Shown here: positions 1-9,975 of the stretch, in pieces
Numbering within the stretch: the first letter of the stretch is position 1
Layout of the letters: the number at the start of each line of letters is the position of its first letter
Source of the DNA: Rehmannia glutinosa
Taxonomy: Eukaryota; Streptophyta; Magnoliopsida; Lamiales; Orobanchaceae
DNA: 64,000 nucleotides
Assembly: GCA_016081115.2 (NCBI GenBank)
Contig: CM071931.1
Location: forward strand, 31,968,317-32,032,316
Direction: 5' to 3'
Position numbers and translations under genes: made by a program
The notes under the pieces: model-generated
Told to the model about the DNA's origin: nothing
Seen by the model: only the letters and a program-made list of their open reading frames with translations
The model's database searches: none

Positions 1-215
1 TTCTAGCGCGTTTTGTCCTCACTCACGTGCACCCTGGAAAACTTCCTAGGGGGTCACCCATCCCATGTATACTCTAGACCAAGCACACTTAACCTTAGAG
101 TTTCTATGTAATGGGCACATAAAAGAAGATGCATTTGTTGGTATAGGTAGTCCAAATCAAATCCTTTAAGCTCTCCTTTAACTGTGTAATGCAACGCTCA
201 CGAGTTTGAATCACG
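1..215. mobile_element. Cassandra-like TRIM LTR fragment (cut by window edge)
   Basis: The sequence contains a degenerate 5S rRNA-like block followed by text typical of the 3' part of Cassandra LTRs (a CTTTAAGCTCTCCTTTAA-type segment near 160-190). Cassandra elements are short non-autonomous plant retrotransposons whose LTRs carry a 5S-derived polymerase III promoter. The 5' part of the LTR, and any second LTR, lie outside the window, so the element cannot be completed. The right boundary is a guess; beyond about 215 the sequence passes into the open frame of the gypsy accessory ORF. Confidence 0.65.
30..146 (-). promoter_or_regulatory. 5S rRNA-like block with polymerase III internal promoter
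   Basis: Read on the minus strand, this stretch follows plant 5S rRNA: a near match to box A (GGTTAAGTGTGCTTGG, 79-94) and a perfect-looking box C core (GGATGGGTGACC, 52-63), in the right order and spacing, with CTATACCAAC at the 5' side. Many substitutions show that it is not a functional 5S gene. It fits the 5S-derived promoter known from Cassandra LTRs. Confidence 0.7.
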
Positions 216-231
216 GGCCGCACCTCGCGCC

Positions 232-2373
232 TCTTTTAAAGCCCATTGCAGGCAGGATGCTAGACCAAAGCCCAACAGAGGGCACGCCCCCGGGAGGCAT
301 CCTGAGCCCCCCAGTCCATTTTATTCCCATTATTTCCTGTCTTCTCCCGAGTTTCCATACGTTTATAGCCATGTCTCGGATTCCGATACTATTTCCATTC
401 CACTTGGAGGCCGAAGTGTTACTGGGAGATCTGTTTGTGGTTCAGTTATCCCATGTCCACGCTTTTCCACAGAGTCTACTACTCCTCCCCTTGTTCTAGA
501 TTTGTACTTCGATGGTGATGAGGAGGGAGATCTCGAGCTGGATTTAGGCTCAAGTGATGAATCTTCCGAGGTGGATCCCGGAAGAGATAGTCCTAAAAAG
601 GTCCGCCCTACCAAGCATCAACATAGGCCTCATCTCGAGAGTCAGGCAGTTGTCCCGGGAGAGTTGGTCAGTCTAGTGACTTCCACTTGTCTTCGTTGGC
701 TGGGCGAGCAACTTGAGCTTCCTCCAACTTTCTCGATGCTAGCCTTGGGTTTGGGCAATAGGTTTCATCATCCACCCGAAGGCTTCTTCATAGTATATCT
801 TTATAGCTTCTCAGTTGGCTTCACACTTCATCCAAACGCATTGCTCCTCTTGATCCTTAGGTCGGTGGGAGCATGCATCGGTCAGTTGATTCCTCAGGCC
901 TATGCATGTATCCAAGGTTATCAGCGTGCTATGCAGCAGTTGGACTTGACTCCAACTGTTGATGGATTCCATTCGTTGTTCTGCACCCGGAAGTCTCTGG
1001 GTGAGACCTTCTTCCACTTTGCTCCACGTACTCAGTGTAAATTCCTTGATGGACTTCCTTATCCGGGTGGGATATGGAAGGAGGATTTCTTCTATGTGAG
1101 GGACTATGGTGGGGAGCTTCCTCATGAGTGGGTTTCAGAAGTTAAGTTCACCCAAGGCACTCCCGCTTCCCGAAAGGAGATGGCGGAGGCTTATAGGTCC
1201 CAGGGCTTGTTTAAAATCTCCTGAATGTTAAGGAGTTCTTGGTTATCCCACCTAGCTTCAATTCTTTACACTGCTTCCCGCTTGTGTTTTTTGACTGCTT
1301 CCTTTTCTGATGTTGCTTCTTCTTGCTTTTCAGGTAAGGAGAGTTACAACATTGCTGAGTTGATGGGTTTCAAGAAAAAGGAGAAGGAGAGAGCTAAAGG
1401 GAAGTCTGCTGCTGGCGGGAGCTTGAGTGTCCCGCCTCGGAGTAATAAGCCACGCCCTTCTCCCCAGGAGAGTGAGAGGCGCTCTTCCCGCCAGGAGGGT
1501 GATAGGCCCCCAGTTAACGCTCCAGTGATCGTGCTAATGCTCCTCCGACTTCTCATCCTTCTGTAGGCTCTTCAGGGGGGAAGAGTCCGAGGATGGAGTC
1601 CAGAGTTGTTGCTGCTTAAAGTATTGGTCCCCGAGCTCTCTTTTCTGGTGGAGTGAACCACCGCGAGAGGATTTAGTCCAATTGGGACTACACTGATTCT
1701 GGTTTGGGTTATGCCAGTACCCGAGGAGCTCTATCTTGATGACCAGTCCCACCTTGGGTCTTTGTCCTTCAAAGACATTGAGACTCACCTTAGCGGGGAA
1801 CTTGCTCGGATAAGCTTTCATATTGTTTTCGCACTTCCATCTTCATACTTTGTCTTTTTATTGGCTAAAACTTGTACAAATTATGTTGCAGGCCCTGAAC
1901 CTTGTTGCGGCTTCGAACCATCTGGGTGAGGTGAATGAGGCAGAGAACCATCGACTTCGAGGTGAGGTGAAGGAACTTAAGGCCGCAACTAGCCATCGTA
2001 AGTGCGAGATGTCAGATCTATAGATGCAATGTGCAGAGCAAAGAGTTGGCTTGCCCACGAGGCCGAGACGTGTGAGTTGTTCTTCTAGTCTCCCAATGGA
2101 GTTGATTTGTTGGCCAAGGAGAGGTCTGATTCGGTTGAGGCATACAGAGGTTCCTTGTCCTATCGCTCTGACATGATGATAGAGTCTTGCTCTTTTTATG
2201 ATAAGGTGGTGTGCCACTGCCAGAAACTTCTACGACAGAGTGGAAAGGCTTCTAGTGAGCTGATCGCCATCCTGGATTGTGGTGTTTCTGAGGAGGAGGA
2301 TGAAGAGGTCGAGGCTCTGGCGGATCTTCCTGATGATGTTGATGGCGATGGAGATGGGGCTCCTCCTGCTTGA
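232..2373 (+). pseudogene. Antisense accessory ORF of gypsy element 1 (putative gypsy-type transposon protein, Transposase_28-like)
   Basis: An open frame runs without stop from about 232 to 1224, with no ATG near its start. It holds an acidic segment and then a domain like Pfam's putative gypsy-type transposon domain (residues such as HPNALLLLILR and FLDGLP...WKEDFFYV). A frameshift occurs near 1217. An intron with a clear acceptor ends near 1332, after which a Lys/Ser/Pro-rich segment is read; another frameshift lies near 1530. Further pieces are at 1711-1821, 1893-2022 (heptad-like, coiled coil) and 2107-2373, which ends in an acidic tail. The family is known as an accessory protein of plant Ty3/gypsy elements; its function is unknown. 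It points against the gag of the same element (12301-11498), as expected for an antisense accessory ORF between the coding part and the 3' LTR. It is decayed and probably not translated as a whole. Confidence 0.6.
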
Positions 2374-2589
2374 GCAGTGATAGTCTAGTCTATGCTCACT
2401 ACCTATTTGTTTAGGGCTTGCTTTTCATACTCAAATATTTCTTTCATGTACTTGAATATTTATGTCTTCCTCTTGACTTTGAAACGTTTGATATTGCCCC
2501 ACCGGGCTGGATGCTTTCTCCGTTTTCTTCATGTCTATTAACTTCCCATCGCCATGTTTTACTTGTGATATTTGCCTATAACTTATTGC

Positions 2590-3251
2590 GGGAGATTAGA
2601 CTTTACGCTGCATTTCAACATCATGGGGTGCCTTTCTGGAACTAGGAGGAGGGCTCCCCCTTGGGGTTCCTGGGGTGCCCTTTCGGAATTCAGAGGAGGG
2701 TGCCCACTTTAGTGTTTCCCCAAGTCTTTACTCCTTGTAGTTATAACTTCTTTCTGTAAGAGACTTGTTCATTTTCCACATTGAGGTGGACCTTCCCTTC
2801 GGAGGGAAGTCTTGATTCTTTCAGAATAGCCGGGAGTACTTGTGTTTGAAATTAACATGATCAATCCCGTGAGTTCTTGAGGGCGCCCTTCCGAAGCCCA
2901 ATAAGTGCACTTCTGGGACTCGGAGAGGGCGCCCTTCCGGGGCTTGGAAGGGGCTTCCTTCTGGAACTCTTCTCTGGCCTCACTCATGATGTCTTCCCCA
3001 GGTGTTAGAGTTTTTCTCTCTTCTTTTGCTGAGGAGTAATATTTCGAAGAATGTCCTTCCAGAGCCAGGAGTGGGCGCCCATTCGGAGTTCACGGGGCGC
3101 ATTCCCTAAGCTTGGAAGGGGATCATCCTGTAGTTTCCACCATAGTTTTTGTACTAGGCTTTTGATCTCTCCTCCATATGTGTTAGCATTTTTCGCCTTC
3201 TTTTCCTTGCACATTTTCATCATGGAGAGGAATTCATCGGGACTTTATGAG
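2590..3251. repeat. GC-rich imperfect hairpin cluster downstream of the accessory ORF
   Basis: Short inverted repeats recur, such as CCTTCC-GGGGCTT-GGAAGG (about 2932-2951) and CTTCTGGGACTCGGAG (about 2910-2925), with related copies near 2635, 2685, 2790, 2962 and 3085. Stems differ but loops resemble GGRRYTY. Spacing is uneven, about 22-50 bp. The cluster is interrupted at 3256 by the nested F1 element; the regular 31-bp array at 10458-10790 is its other side. No protein-coding gene is seen here. Confidence 0.55.
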
Positions 3252-3256
3252 GATCC
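3252..3256. repeat. Target-site duplication GATCC (left) of F1 copy 1
   Basis: GATCC directly precedes the TG of the left LTR and recurs at 10453-10457 directly after the CA of the right LTR. A 5-bp duplication is the normal length for LTR retrotransposons. Confidence 0.9.
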
Positions 3257-3960
3257 TGTAAGTCCAAGCGGCTACGATAATATAGAGAGGGGTGAATAGA
3301 TTATCTCTATCTTTTCGATTATGCCCTCTTTTTGAATCAAATACGCCAAGACAAGAATAAAGGTGCGGAAAGTAAACAACACACGTCGATTTATAGAGCT
3401 TCACCCCACCTAGGAACTACGTGCTCTACCACCCTAGTATATCCGGGATGGGTTTCGAAAAAGAAAAAGAATTTTATTAATTACCACAATTAATACAAAT
3501 TCAACTTACAACAACACCTTGAAGAGCACCACACTCTTCTTCAACACCACCTTTGAGATTACCACAATCTCTCTTGAAGATTACCACAATCTCCAACGGC
3601 ACCTTGTGAAGATCACCACAATCTTCAATCTTGAAGAACACCAAATTCTTCAACACCTCAAGAGCACCACACTCTTGAAGCACCTATCACCTAGATCACC
3701 CAAGTGTATCCTTTCCACAAGAATACTCACAAGGATGTCTTGTGTTGAATGATGACCAAAATCAAGATTACAACTCAATAATGAATAATACAATTTGAGT
3801 GCAAGTGTAATCAAGAGATAAATCCTAGACCTCAAGGATGTGAAAGTGATAAGCTAGGCAAATTACAACAAGAATAATAACAATGAAGAGCTAATGTGTT
3901 TTCTTGAATGTATCTTGTTGTGTTGTATCTCAATTGGTGTAATGGTTGCTCCAAAACTTC

Positions 3961-3972
3961 CTCTATTTATAG
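3961..3972 (-). promoter_or_regulatory. TATA box of F1 LTR
   Basis: Minus-strand CTATAAATAGAG. The same box is present at matching positions in all four F1 LTRs (9811-9822, 56927-56938, about 63348-63358). Confidence 0.7.
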
Positions 3973-4125
3973 GAGATGATTGATCATGTATAGGCTCCTC
4001 TTGGGGATTGAAAATCTACAGAAAAATACAATTAAAATCAAGAATATAGCTGTTAGAAATCAATCCCACAAATTAAGGAAAGTTGTCTGCTGCACAACGG
4101 TTAGAATTTTGCTGTCAAACATAAG

Positions 4126-4300
4126 GGCAACCGATCGCGCAGAAATAGACGTTTGAAAATAAGAACACATTCTTACACAGGGCGACCAGTCGACGGGGGG
4201 TCCGACCGGTCGACCCTGTGCCCAGCCGGTCGACCAAAGCCAAAATGGAGTTCAGAGCGTTCTGTTTCAGAAAAGAAATCCCAGGCACCGGTCGACAGGG
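4126..4300. repeat. Palindrome array in U3 of F1 3' LTR (shortened)
   Basis: Contains GATCG, GACCAGTCGAC, CGACCGGTCGACC, GCCGGTCGACC and CACCGGTCGAC, i.e. repeated short dyads built on GGTCGACC or GACCGGTC, in otherwise AT-rich DNA. It lies 154-328 bp upstream of the LTR TATA box. Confidence 0.75.
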
Positions 4301-4462
4301 GTATTTGTCCAATTTTAATCAAAAATAAACTTCAAGAAATACTCTGAAAAATTAGTAAAAAAACATTTTAAAACAATCGGGAGTATTTGGACAATATTTA
4401 AAAATATTGTTTTGGTGTAAAAACAAAATCATCAAAATCATGATAAAAACATATATCAAACA

Positions 4463-4480
4463 ATCTCCCCCTTTTTGATG
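4463..4480 (-). other. Polypurine tract of F1 copy 1
   Basis: Minus strand CATCAAAAAGGGGGAGAT directly followed by the LTR TG. This is the usual plus-strand primer form of plant copia elements and fixes the element's direction. Similar CTCCCCC-type tracts recur inside at about 4640 and 4802. Confidence 0.85.
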
Positions 4481-5545
4481 ATTACAAACCAAAACAATTT
4501 TAGAAATATTGAGAGGTCGGATTTTTAAAATCAAAAAATAATTTTCCGGTAAAAACATCTAACCGTTTAGAAGCGACCAAATTTCCAAAATAAAATAGCA
4601 ACCAAATAAGGGAGTAAATATTTTCCAAATGTTAACACAAGCTCCCCTATCAACAAGACATCATTAGTCATGAAAATGAGTCCATAATACATCAAATGGA
4701 CTAAGTATAATCCACAGCTTTTGGCTTTTAGGAGCCATAGCTTATAGCTTCTTTCGCGAGCTTTTATTAGCTTTTATGAGCTAATGAGCTTATAACCTGT
4801 TTCTCCCCCTTTGGAATCATCAAAAAGAATGTTAGCACGATAGAAACATCATGTACCCATATCAAAGTGCGCAATTTATCGAGCTATTGATCATTAAGCT
4901 TAGAATTCCAAAAGCAAAGGGAAAAGTTGGTCAAAAATACTTGTAAAAACTTGTGAAAGCTCATTTAAGTTGAAAACATAATCTCGATAAATATATAAGA
5001 CATTTGAAAATGAGAGAGTCATGTAAGTGATGAATTTTCCTTAGAAACATTTTATCGAACACTTAGCGGGCATCAAGTATAAAAGAAAATGTGTAGCCCT
5101 TTGAAAAATTTTGCCAAGCCAATATATCATCACTATTTTGCACAACACATCATTCAACCAATGTTATCCAACAATATCAATAAAGAGACATATTCTCAAG
5201 GGTTCAACCCAATTGAGATAAATGATCAAGGCATTACAAATGCCAACAAGCAAAAATTAAAAGAAGCACTTTTACCATCAAGTACTTCAACCTTTTATCC
5301 AAGATATCAAACAATGCCATAAATTAGAGTATTTTTACCATCAAATACTCCATCAAGGCCAATACCACAACAATCAAAAGCTACTAGCATTCTTGCTAGT
5401 TCATCCCCTTTAAGAAAAACAAGCAAATCTCATTAGTGCAATAGAGTTGTACAAGATAGTTCATAAAAATTCAATACATCAAAGACAAGGTAAAAAATTG
5501 CAAAGACAATAAGATAAACACAGGGTAGGGACATCAATCCACATC
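4481..5545 (-). other. F1 copy 1 noncoding 3' internal region
   Basis: AT-rich sequence between the extra ORF and the polypurine tract, with several polypurine-like stretches (minus-strand AGGGGGAGAAAC near 4800). Its short ORFs lack recognisable domains. A matching region is present in copy 2 (about 57738-59030). Confidence 0.6.
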
Positions 5546-6917
5546 CTAAGAGAAGCAAGCCGCAGGGAGAAGCTCTTTGATGAATTTCTTAAATTTTCCC
5601 ATTTTGCTCTTCAATTTTGCGTTTTCTTCCTTCACTTCCCGGAGCTCTTTTCTAAGAGATGCAACATCTCTAAATGTCTCTCTTTCCACCTTTTCCATTC
5701 TCTCTTTGAGACTCAAATCCTCAACATCCGGTTCATTTTCATTTTCTCCATCGTCTCCTTCATTATAGTCCTCTTCTTCATTCCCCACATTCTCTTCTTC
5801 CCCATCTTCTTGTTCTCCTTCTTGTTCTTCGACATTACCTCTTCTAATATTTTCAACCTCATTGTCATTAAAGAAGTCATTCCGAGGTTGTTGTGGATTT
5901 CGAGCACGTCCCCTAGCGGCTTTAGTGGGAACCCATGGTAAAGTTCGTCGCATTCTTACCATTTGTAGAATGTTGTCATTATCATAATCATTGTGACAAA
6001 TTTCAGTATTCATCTCATTTCCGGGTAGCCCGAAAGGTATAGTAGTCGACAAATCAAGTTTCCCAACGTATATTTCTTCTTAGTAAGCCTTCTTGATTCC
6101 GTCAAACAATACACAAATATAGCCGCATAATTTATCCTTTCTCCTCGGATGATCTTATAGGTAAGAAAAAGTTCGAGATTACTCGGAAGTTTCACTTTTT
6201 TACCACATACACAATAGGAGCATATAATAGACACAGTTCGATAATTCGGCGGCATTGCCGAGAAGGTTACTTCCGGAAACACTCCTAGAAATGTTTTCAC
6301 CTCATCTAGTGAAACACCAAAAAGATCATCATCCCAATGAGTGCAATCCACATTAATCACTCCATCATTCGGCATATTAAAATGATTACAAATATCGGCC
6401 AACGTCCAAGAAAAATGCCTACCATTAACGAATGTGTGAAGTTCCAAAGGATTATCTCCCGTAGCATCAACAATCCACATATTTGCATAAAAACGTTTTA
6501 TAAGCTCGTTATCATAATGCAAATACGGATTATCCCATAATGATACCCAACCTTGAATTTCAAAGTAAGCCCTATTTTCTGGATATTCATCATGAAATGC
6601 TAAAAATCGAACCACACGAGTGCAAGCAATTTTCTTGTCATTCAATCCAATATTTTCATAATGCTCCTCCGCAAGTTTCAAAAATCGAAGTCTATTTGCT
6701 CTAGATGGAGGTCGGAAAGAAGTGACAACTTACTAGAATCCCAATGAATATTCGATTTTGAAATCCCAGCTCTCAATTCAACAATCTCCTCTTCCGTTAG
6801 CCGGTTTCGATTATCTCTTTGTGGAACATCATCTTGTTGGGGGTTAGAAGAAGATTCTCCCCTTTGTTTCCTTCTTCTTTTTTGAGGATTTTGTCCGGTG
6901 AATTGATGGGGTGCCAT
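5546..6917 (-). pseudogene. F1 ORF2: plant transposon-protein-like (Transposase_32/PF20167-like), frameshifted
   Basis: It starts at a good ATG (6917) with a basic, Gln/Asn-rich N-terminus, followed by a central domain with the sequence ELIKRFYANMW and an HTFVNGRHFSW...ICNHFNMP region, typical of proteins annotated as putative plant transposon protein. The C-terminal third (6052-5546) is strongly acidic and ends in a Lys/Glu-rich predicted coiled coil. Two single-step frame changes, near 6685 and 6050, split it into three open segments; the joined reading is about 450 residues. Its role is unknown, and despite the family name there is no evidence of transposase activity. F1 copy 2 has the same ORF in the same place (60350-59035), so it belongs to the element. 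A separate leader with its own palindromes precedes it. Confidence 0.65.
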
Positions 6918-7097
6918 GAAAACAAGATGAATTTGAGTAATATAAGCTCAAAGATGGAACAATGTGAGAGATAATTAGAGATGGAGTGAAAATTTTAGAG
7001 AGAAAGAGGGCTAGGGTTCGAAGCTTGAAGGAAAGAAAGTGTTTAAAAAAATCCCCTGTTTCGTTTTAAAAACATCTTTGTCATTTGAATAATAACC
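6918..7097 (-). promoter_or_regulatory. Putative internal promoter/leader of F1 ORF2
   Basis: On the minus strand the order is: palindromes (7132-7098), an AT stretch with TTTTTTTAAACAC (about 7040-7052), a pyrimidine-rich CTCTTTCTCTCT leader (about 6995-7008), then the ATG at 6917. This resembles a plant core promoter with TATA-like and Y-patch elements. It is inference from sequence layout only; copy 2 has the same layout with a GGATATAACCCG motif near 60488. Confidence 0.4.
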
Positions 7098-7132
7098 CGA
7101 TCGACCGATCGACGGGTGTCGACCTGGTCGGC
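7098..7132. repeat. Palindromes upstream of F1 ORF2
   Basis: CGATCGACCGATCGAC followed by GTCGACCTGGTCGGCC: the same dyad words as the U3 array of the LTR, here 181-215 bp upstream of the ORF2 start. Copy 2 carries comparable dyads at 60509-60537. Confidence 0.7.
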
Positions 7133-7744
7133 CATCCAGAATCGCTCCTGGGTACCAGTATTCCAAAAAAAAACGATTTGAACCCTAAATATTTTAAAAA
7201 CGTGCAAACGTGCAAATATGGAATATATCCAATTTTTACGAGCCAATAAAAATTAAGAGACTCGATTAAAACAAGATTTCAAAAAGTGCCCCTTAAAAAA
7301 TCGGCAAATCCATATAATGGCTCTTAAGAGAAATGCAATCAAATAGTTTGAAGAATAGGCGCATGATTATGAAGAGCTTCGAGTTCTGGAAATAATATGA
7401 GTAAACGTACCTCGATAGTTTAAGGTCCTCTTGACACATTATATATATCCTACACAATTCTTAAATAAATCTAATACAAAATATCATGATATAAGTGTAG
7501 GGTAAAAACAATATATGTCACAAGTATGCTTATGCCAAAAAAATCCATAATAAAACATCTAAGTCTAAGCAAATGCATAAGAGTTTTAAAAACATCATGC
7601 AAGGTCTTCTTTTCAAAGAATTTTAAAAACACTAATATATATTGAAGACCTTAATTTTAATATAAAAACTCATTTTACAATTATAACACAATTAAAAGCA
7701 TGCATAATATCAAAAACAAAATGCATATTTAAATAGGGAGATAC
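7133..7744 (-). other. F1 copy 1 spacer between gag and ORF2
   Basis: AT-rich, with no coding capacity recognised on either strand. Confidence 0.5.
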
Positions 7745-9117
7745 AGTTTACCAATTACGTCATTTCCATGGGTTGTGTCTTTCCCATTGTTGATGATATC
7801 ATCCCCTTTGAAAAACGTCTTGTTGATGATAGCTTCTCCGATTGCTCCATTTTCAAGGATTATGTCCTTCCCATTGTTGATAATGTCTTTCTCTTGGAAA
7901 TTCATTGTGGTGATGTCTTCTCCTTTGATCAAATGAGACGGTCATTTGATGTCTTCTTGGCGATATAAATTTTCCTTGATTCTTATTCTGCCGGGTACCT
8001 AATACGACATTGTTTTGTGGTACCCTCAAGTATTTGGGTCCTTTGGGATTTGTTTTGAGATTTTTACGTCTCCAACAATAATTAGAGCTATTTCTAGCCC
8101 GACAAGTATTAACCGTGTGACCCTTTTACCACAATAAAAACAAGTAATAATTCGAGGAGCATGATGACCAACATGCATGGTGACTTGATTCCTTTTCATA
8201 TGATTAACAACATTAGGCTTATGATCAAGTCCTTTATCACAATTATGAATATCAACAATATTGGACATTTTATAGGTACTCAAGTTGAATTTTAATAAAT
8301 CCTTTTTCATGCAATCAATATCCTCAACAAGAGTACTATTTTCTTTTTCAAGGTTTCTAACCTTATGAAGTGTGGTGGTGTGAGCATATGATAGTGATTC
8401 ATAGGAAGTAAATAAACTATCCTTATCATTTTTCAAAACATTGAATTCCTTTTTCAAATTTTTGTATTTAACAAGTAGGTTTTGGAATTCATTTTGAAGA
8501 TCATCATAATCATTTTGCAAATCACTATAATCATTATGTAATTCATTATCATAGGAAGTAGAAGGTTTACTTACCTCATTTTCTTCAAAGCCCATAAGAC
8601 AACGTTCATTTTCATCGTCGTCGGAAGTTGTAGGAAGCTCATCCCAAGTTGTTGAATCCCTTTGAGAAGTAGATGCTTTTGAGTCGCTCTTTTCATTTGC
8701 ATATACTTCTTCTAATTTTCTCCATACTTCATGTGCCGATTTAATTCCTACAATATGATCATATTCCAAAATGGTAAGTGAACAATACAAAATATTAAGA
8801 GCTTTACCATTTAAAGAGATGATTTTCTTCTCTTCATCATTGAGCTCCTTGAGGACTTTGGAGGTGTGTGGTGTATCTTTTATCGGAATAGATTCTCCAT
8901 TGATGACCGTGTTCCAAATATCGAACCCGCAACCTTGTAGATAGCAATCAATTCTTTCTTTCCAAAATGTATAATTTTTGGAATCAAATAGTGGTGGCTT
9001 GGTCGTGGAGGCGCCGGTAAGGTGGACTTCGTTCGTAGCCGGTGATTGTTCCTCTTTACTCGCGATGTGGAACGAGCTTGCCAAAGAGTTTGGCTTTGAT
9101 ACCACTTGTAAGTCCAA
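7745..9117 (-). pseudogene. F1 gag (copia-type: DUF4219/UBN2 region, coiled coil, zinc knuckle)
   Basis: The longest open part is 9117-8026 (363 codons). It begins without ATG, overlapping the primer-binding site, so the real start is unclear. Near residues 40-60 it has PLFDSKNYTFWKERIDCYLQ, the conserved start of copia gag; then a UBN2-like helical region, an Asp/Asn/Leu-rich coiled coil (about residues 180-290), and CFYCGK, the first half of a CCHC knuckle. A frameshift breaks the knuckle right after; the remainder can be followed in another frame to about 7745. Gag packages element RNA into virus-like particles. No pol follows, so particles would need enzymes from another copia element. 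Confidence 0.75.
9092..9104 (-). other. Primer-binding site of F1 copy 1
   Basis: Minus strand TGGTATCAAAGCC, two bases after the 5' LTR end. It differs at one position from the usual plant initiator-methionine-tRNA primer site (TGGTATCAGAGCC). Confidence 0.85.
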
Positions 9118-9810
9118 GCGGCTACGATAATCTAGAGGGGGGTGAATAGATTATCTCCATCTTTTCGATTATGCCCTCTTTTTGAATCAAATACGCCAAG
9201 ACAAGAACAAAGGTGCGGAAAGTAAACAACACAAGTTGATTTATAGAGCTTCACCTCACATAGGGACTACATGCTCTACCACCCCAGTATATCCGGGATG
9301 GGTTTCGAAAAAGAAAAAGAATTTTATTAATTAGCACAATTAATACAAATTCAACTTACAACAACACCTTGAAGAGCACCACACTCTTCTTCAATACCAC
9401 CTTTGAGATTACCACAATCTCTCTTGAAGATTACCACAATCTCCAACGGCACCTTGTGAAGATCACCACAATTTTCAATCTTGAAGAACACCAAATTCTT
9501 CAACACCTCAAGAGCACCACACTCTTGAAGCACCTATCACCTAGATCACCCAAGTGTATCCTTTCCACAAGAATACTCAAAAGGATGTCTTGTGTTGAAT
9601 GATGACCAAAATCAAGATTACAATTCAATAATGAATAATACAATTTGAGTGCAAGTGTAATCAAGAGATAAAGCCTAGACCTCAAGGATGTGAAAGTGAT
9701 AAGCTAGGCAAATTACAACAAGAATAATAACAATGAAGAGCTAATGTGTTTTCTTGAATGTATCTTGTTGTGTTGTATCTCAATTGTTGTAATGGTTGCT
9801 CCAAAACTTC

Positions 9811-9822
9811 CTCTATTTATAG
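9811..9822 (-). promoter_or_regulatory. TATA box of F1 5' LTR
   Basis: Minus-strand CTATAAATAGAG, the presumed core promoter of the full-length transcript. It lies 154 bp from the near edge of the palindrome array. Confidence 0.7.
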
Positions 9823-9975
9823 GAGATGATTGATCCTATATAGGCTCCTCTTGGGGATTGAAAATCTACAAAAAAATACAATTAAAATCAAGAATATAGC
9901 TGTTAAAAATCAATCCCACAAATTAAGGAAAGTTGTCTGCTGCACAACGATTAGAATTTTGTTGTCAAACATAAG

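Larger units (their letters stand above)
3257..4462 (-). repeat. F1 copy 1, 3' LTR (1206 bp)
   Basis: On the plus strand it begins TGTAAGTCC and ends ATCAAACA. On the minus strand it starts TGTTTGATATATG right after the polypurine tract. The sense TATA box (CTATAAATAGAG) lies at 3961-3972 and the palindrome array at 4126-4300. Compared with the other LTR it lacks about 140 bp of that array. It also contains many short repeats around ACCACAATCTTC (about 3500-3700), a low-complexity block that produces spurious ORFs on both strands. Confidence 0.9.

Noticed and set aside
30..146. True 5S rRNA gene
   Set aside because: Too many substitutions outside boxes A and C, and only one copy; fits the LTR of a Cassandra-like element better.
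3501..3835. ORFs of 60-77 codons repeated at 9351-9685 and 56532-56720
   Set aside because: They follow the ACCACAATCTTC repeats in the F1 LTR and change with each LTR copy; they are repeat shadows, not genes.
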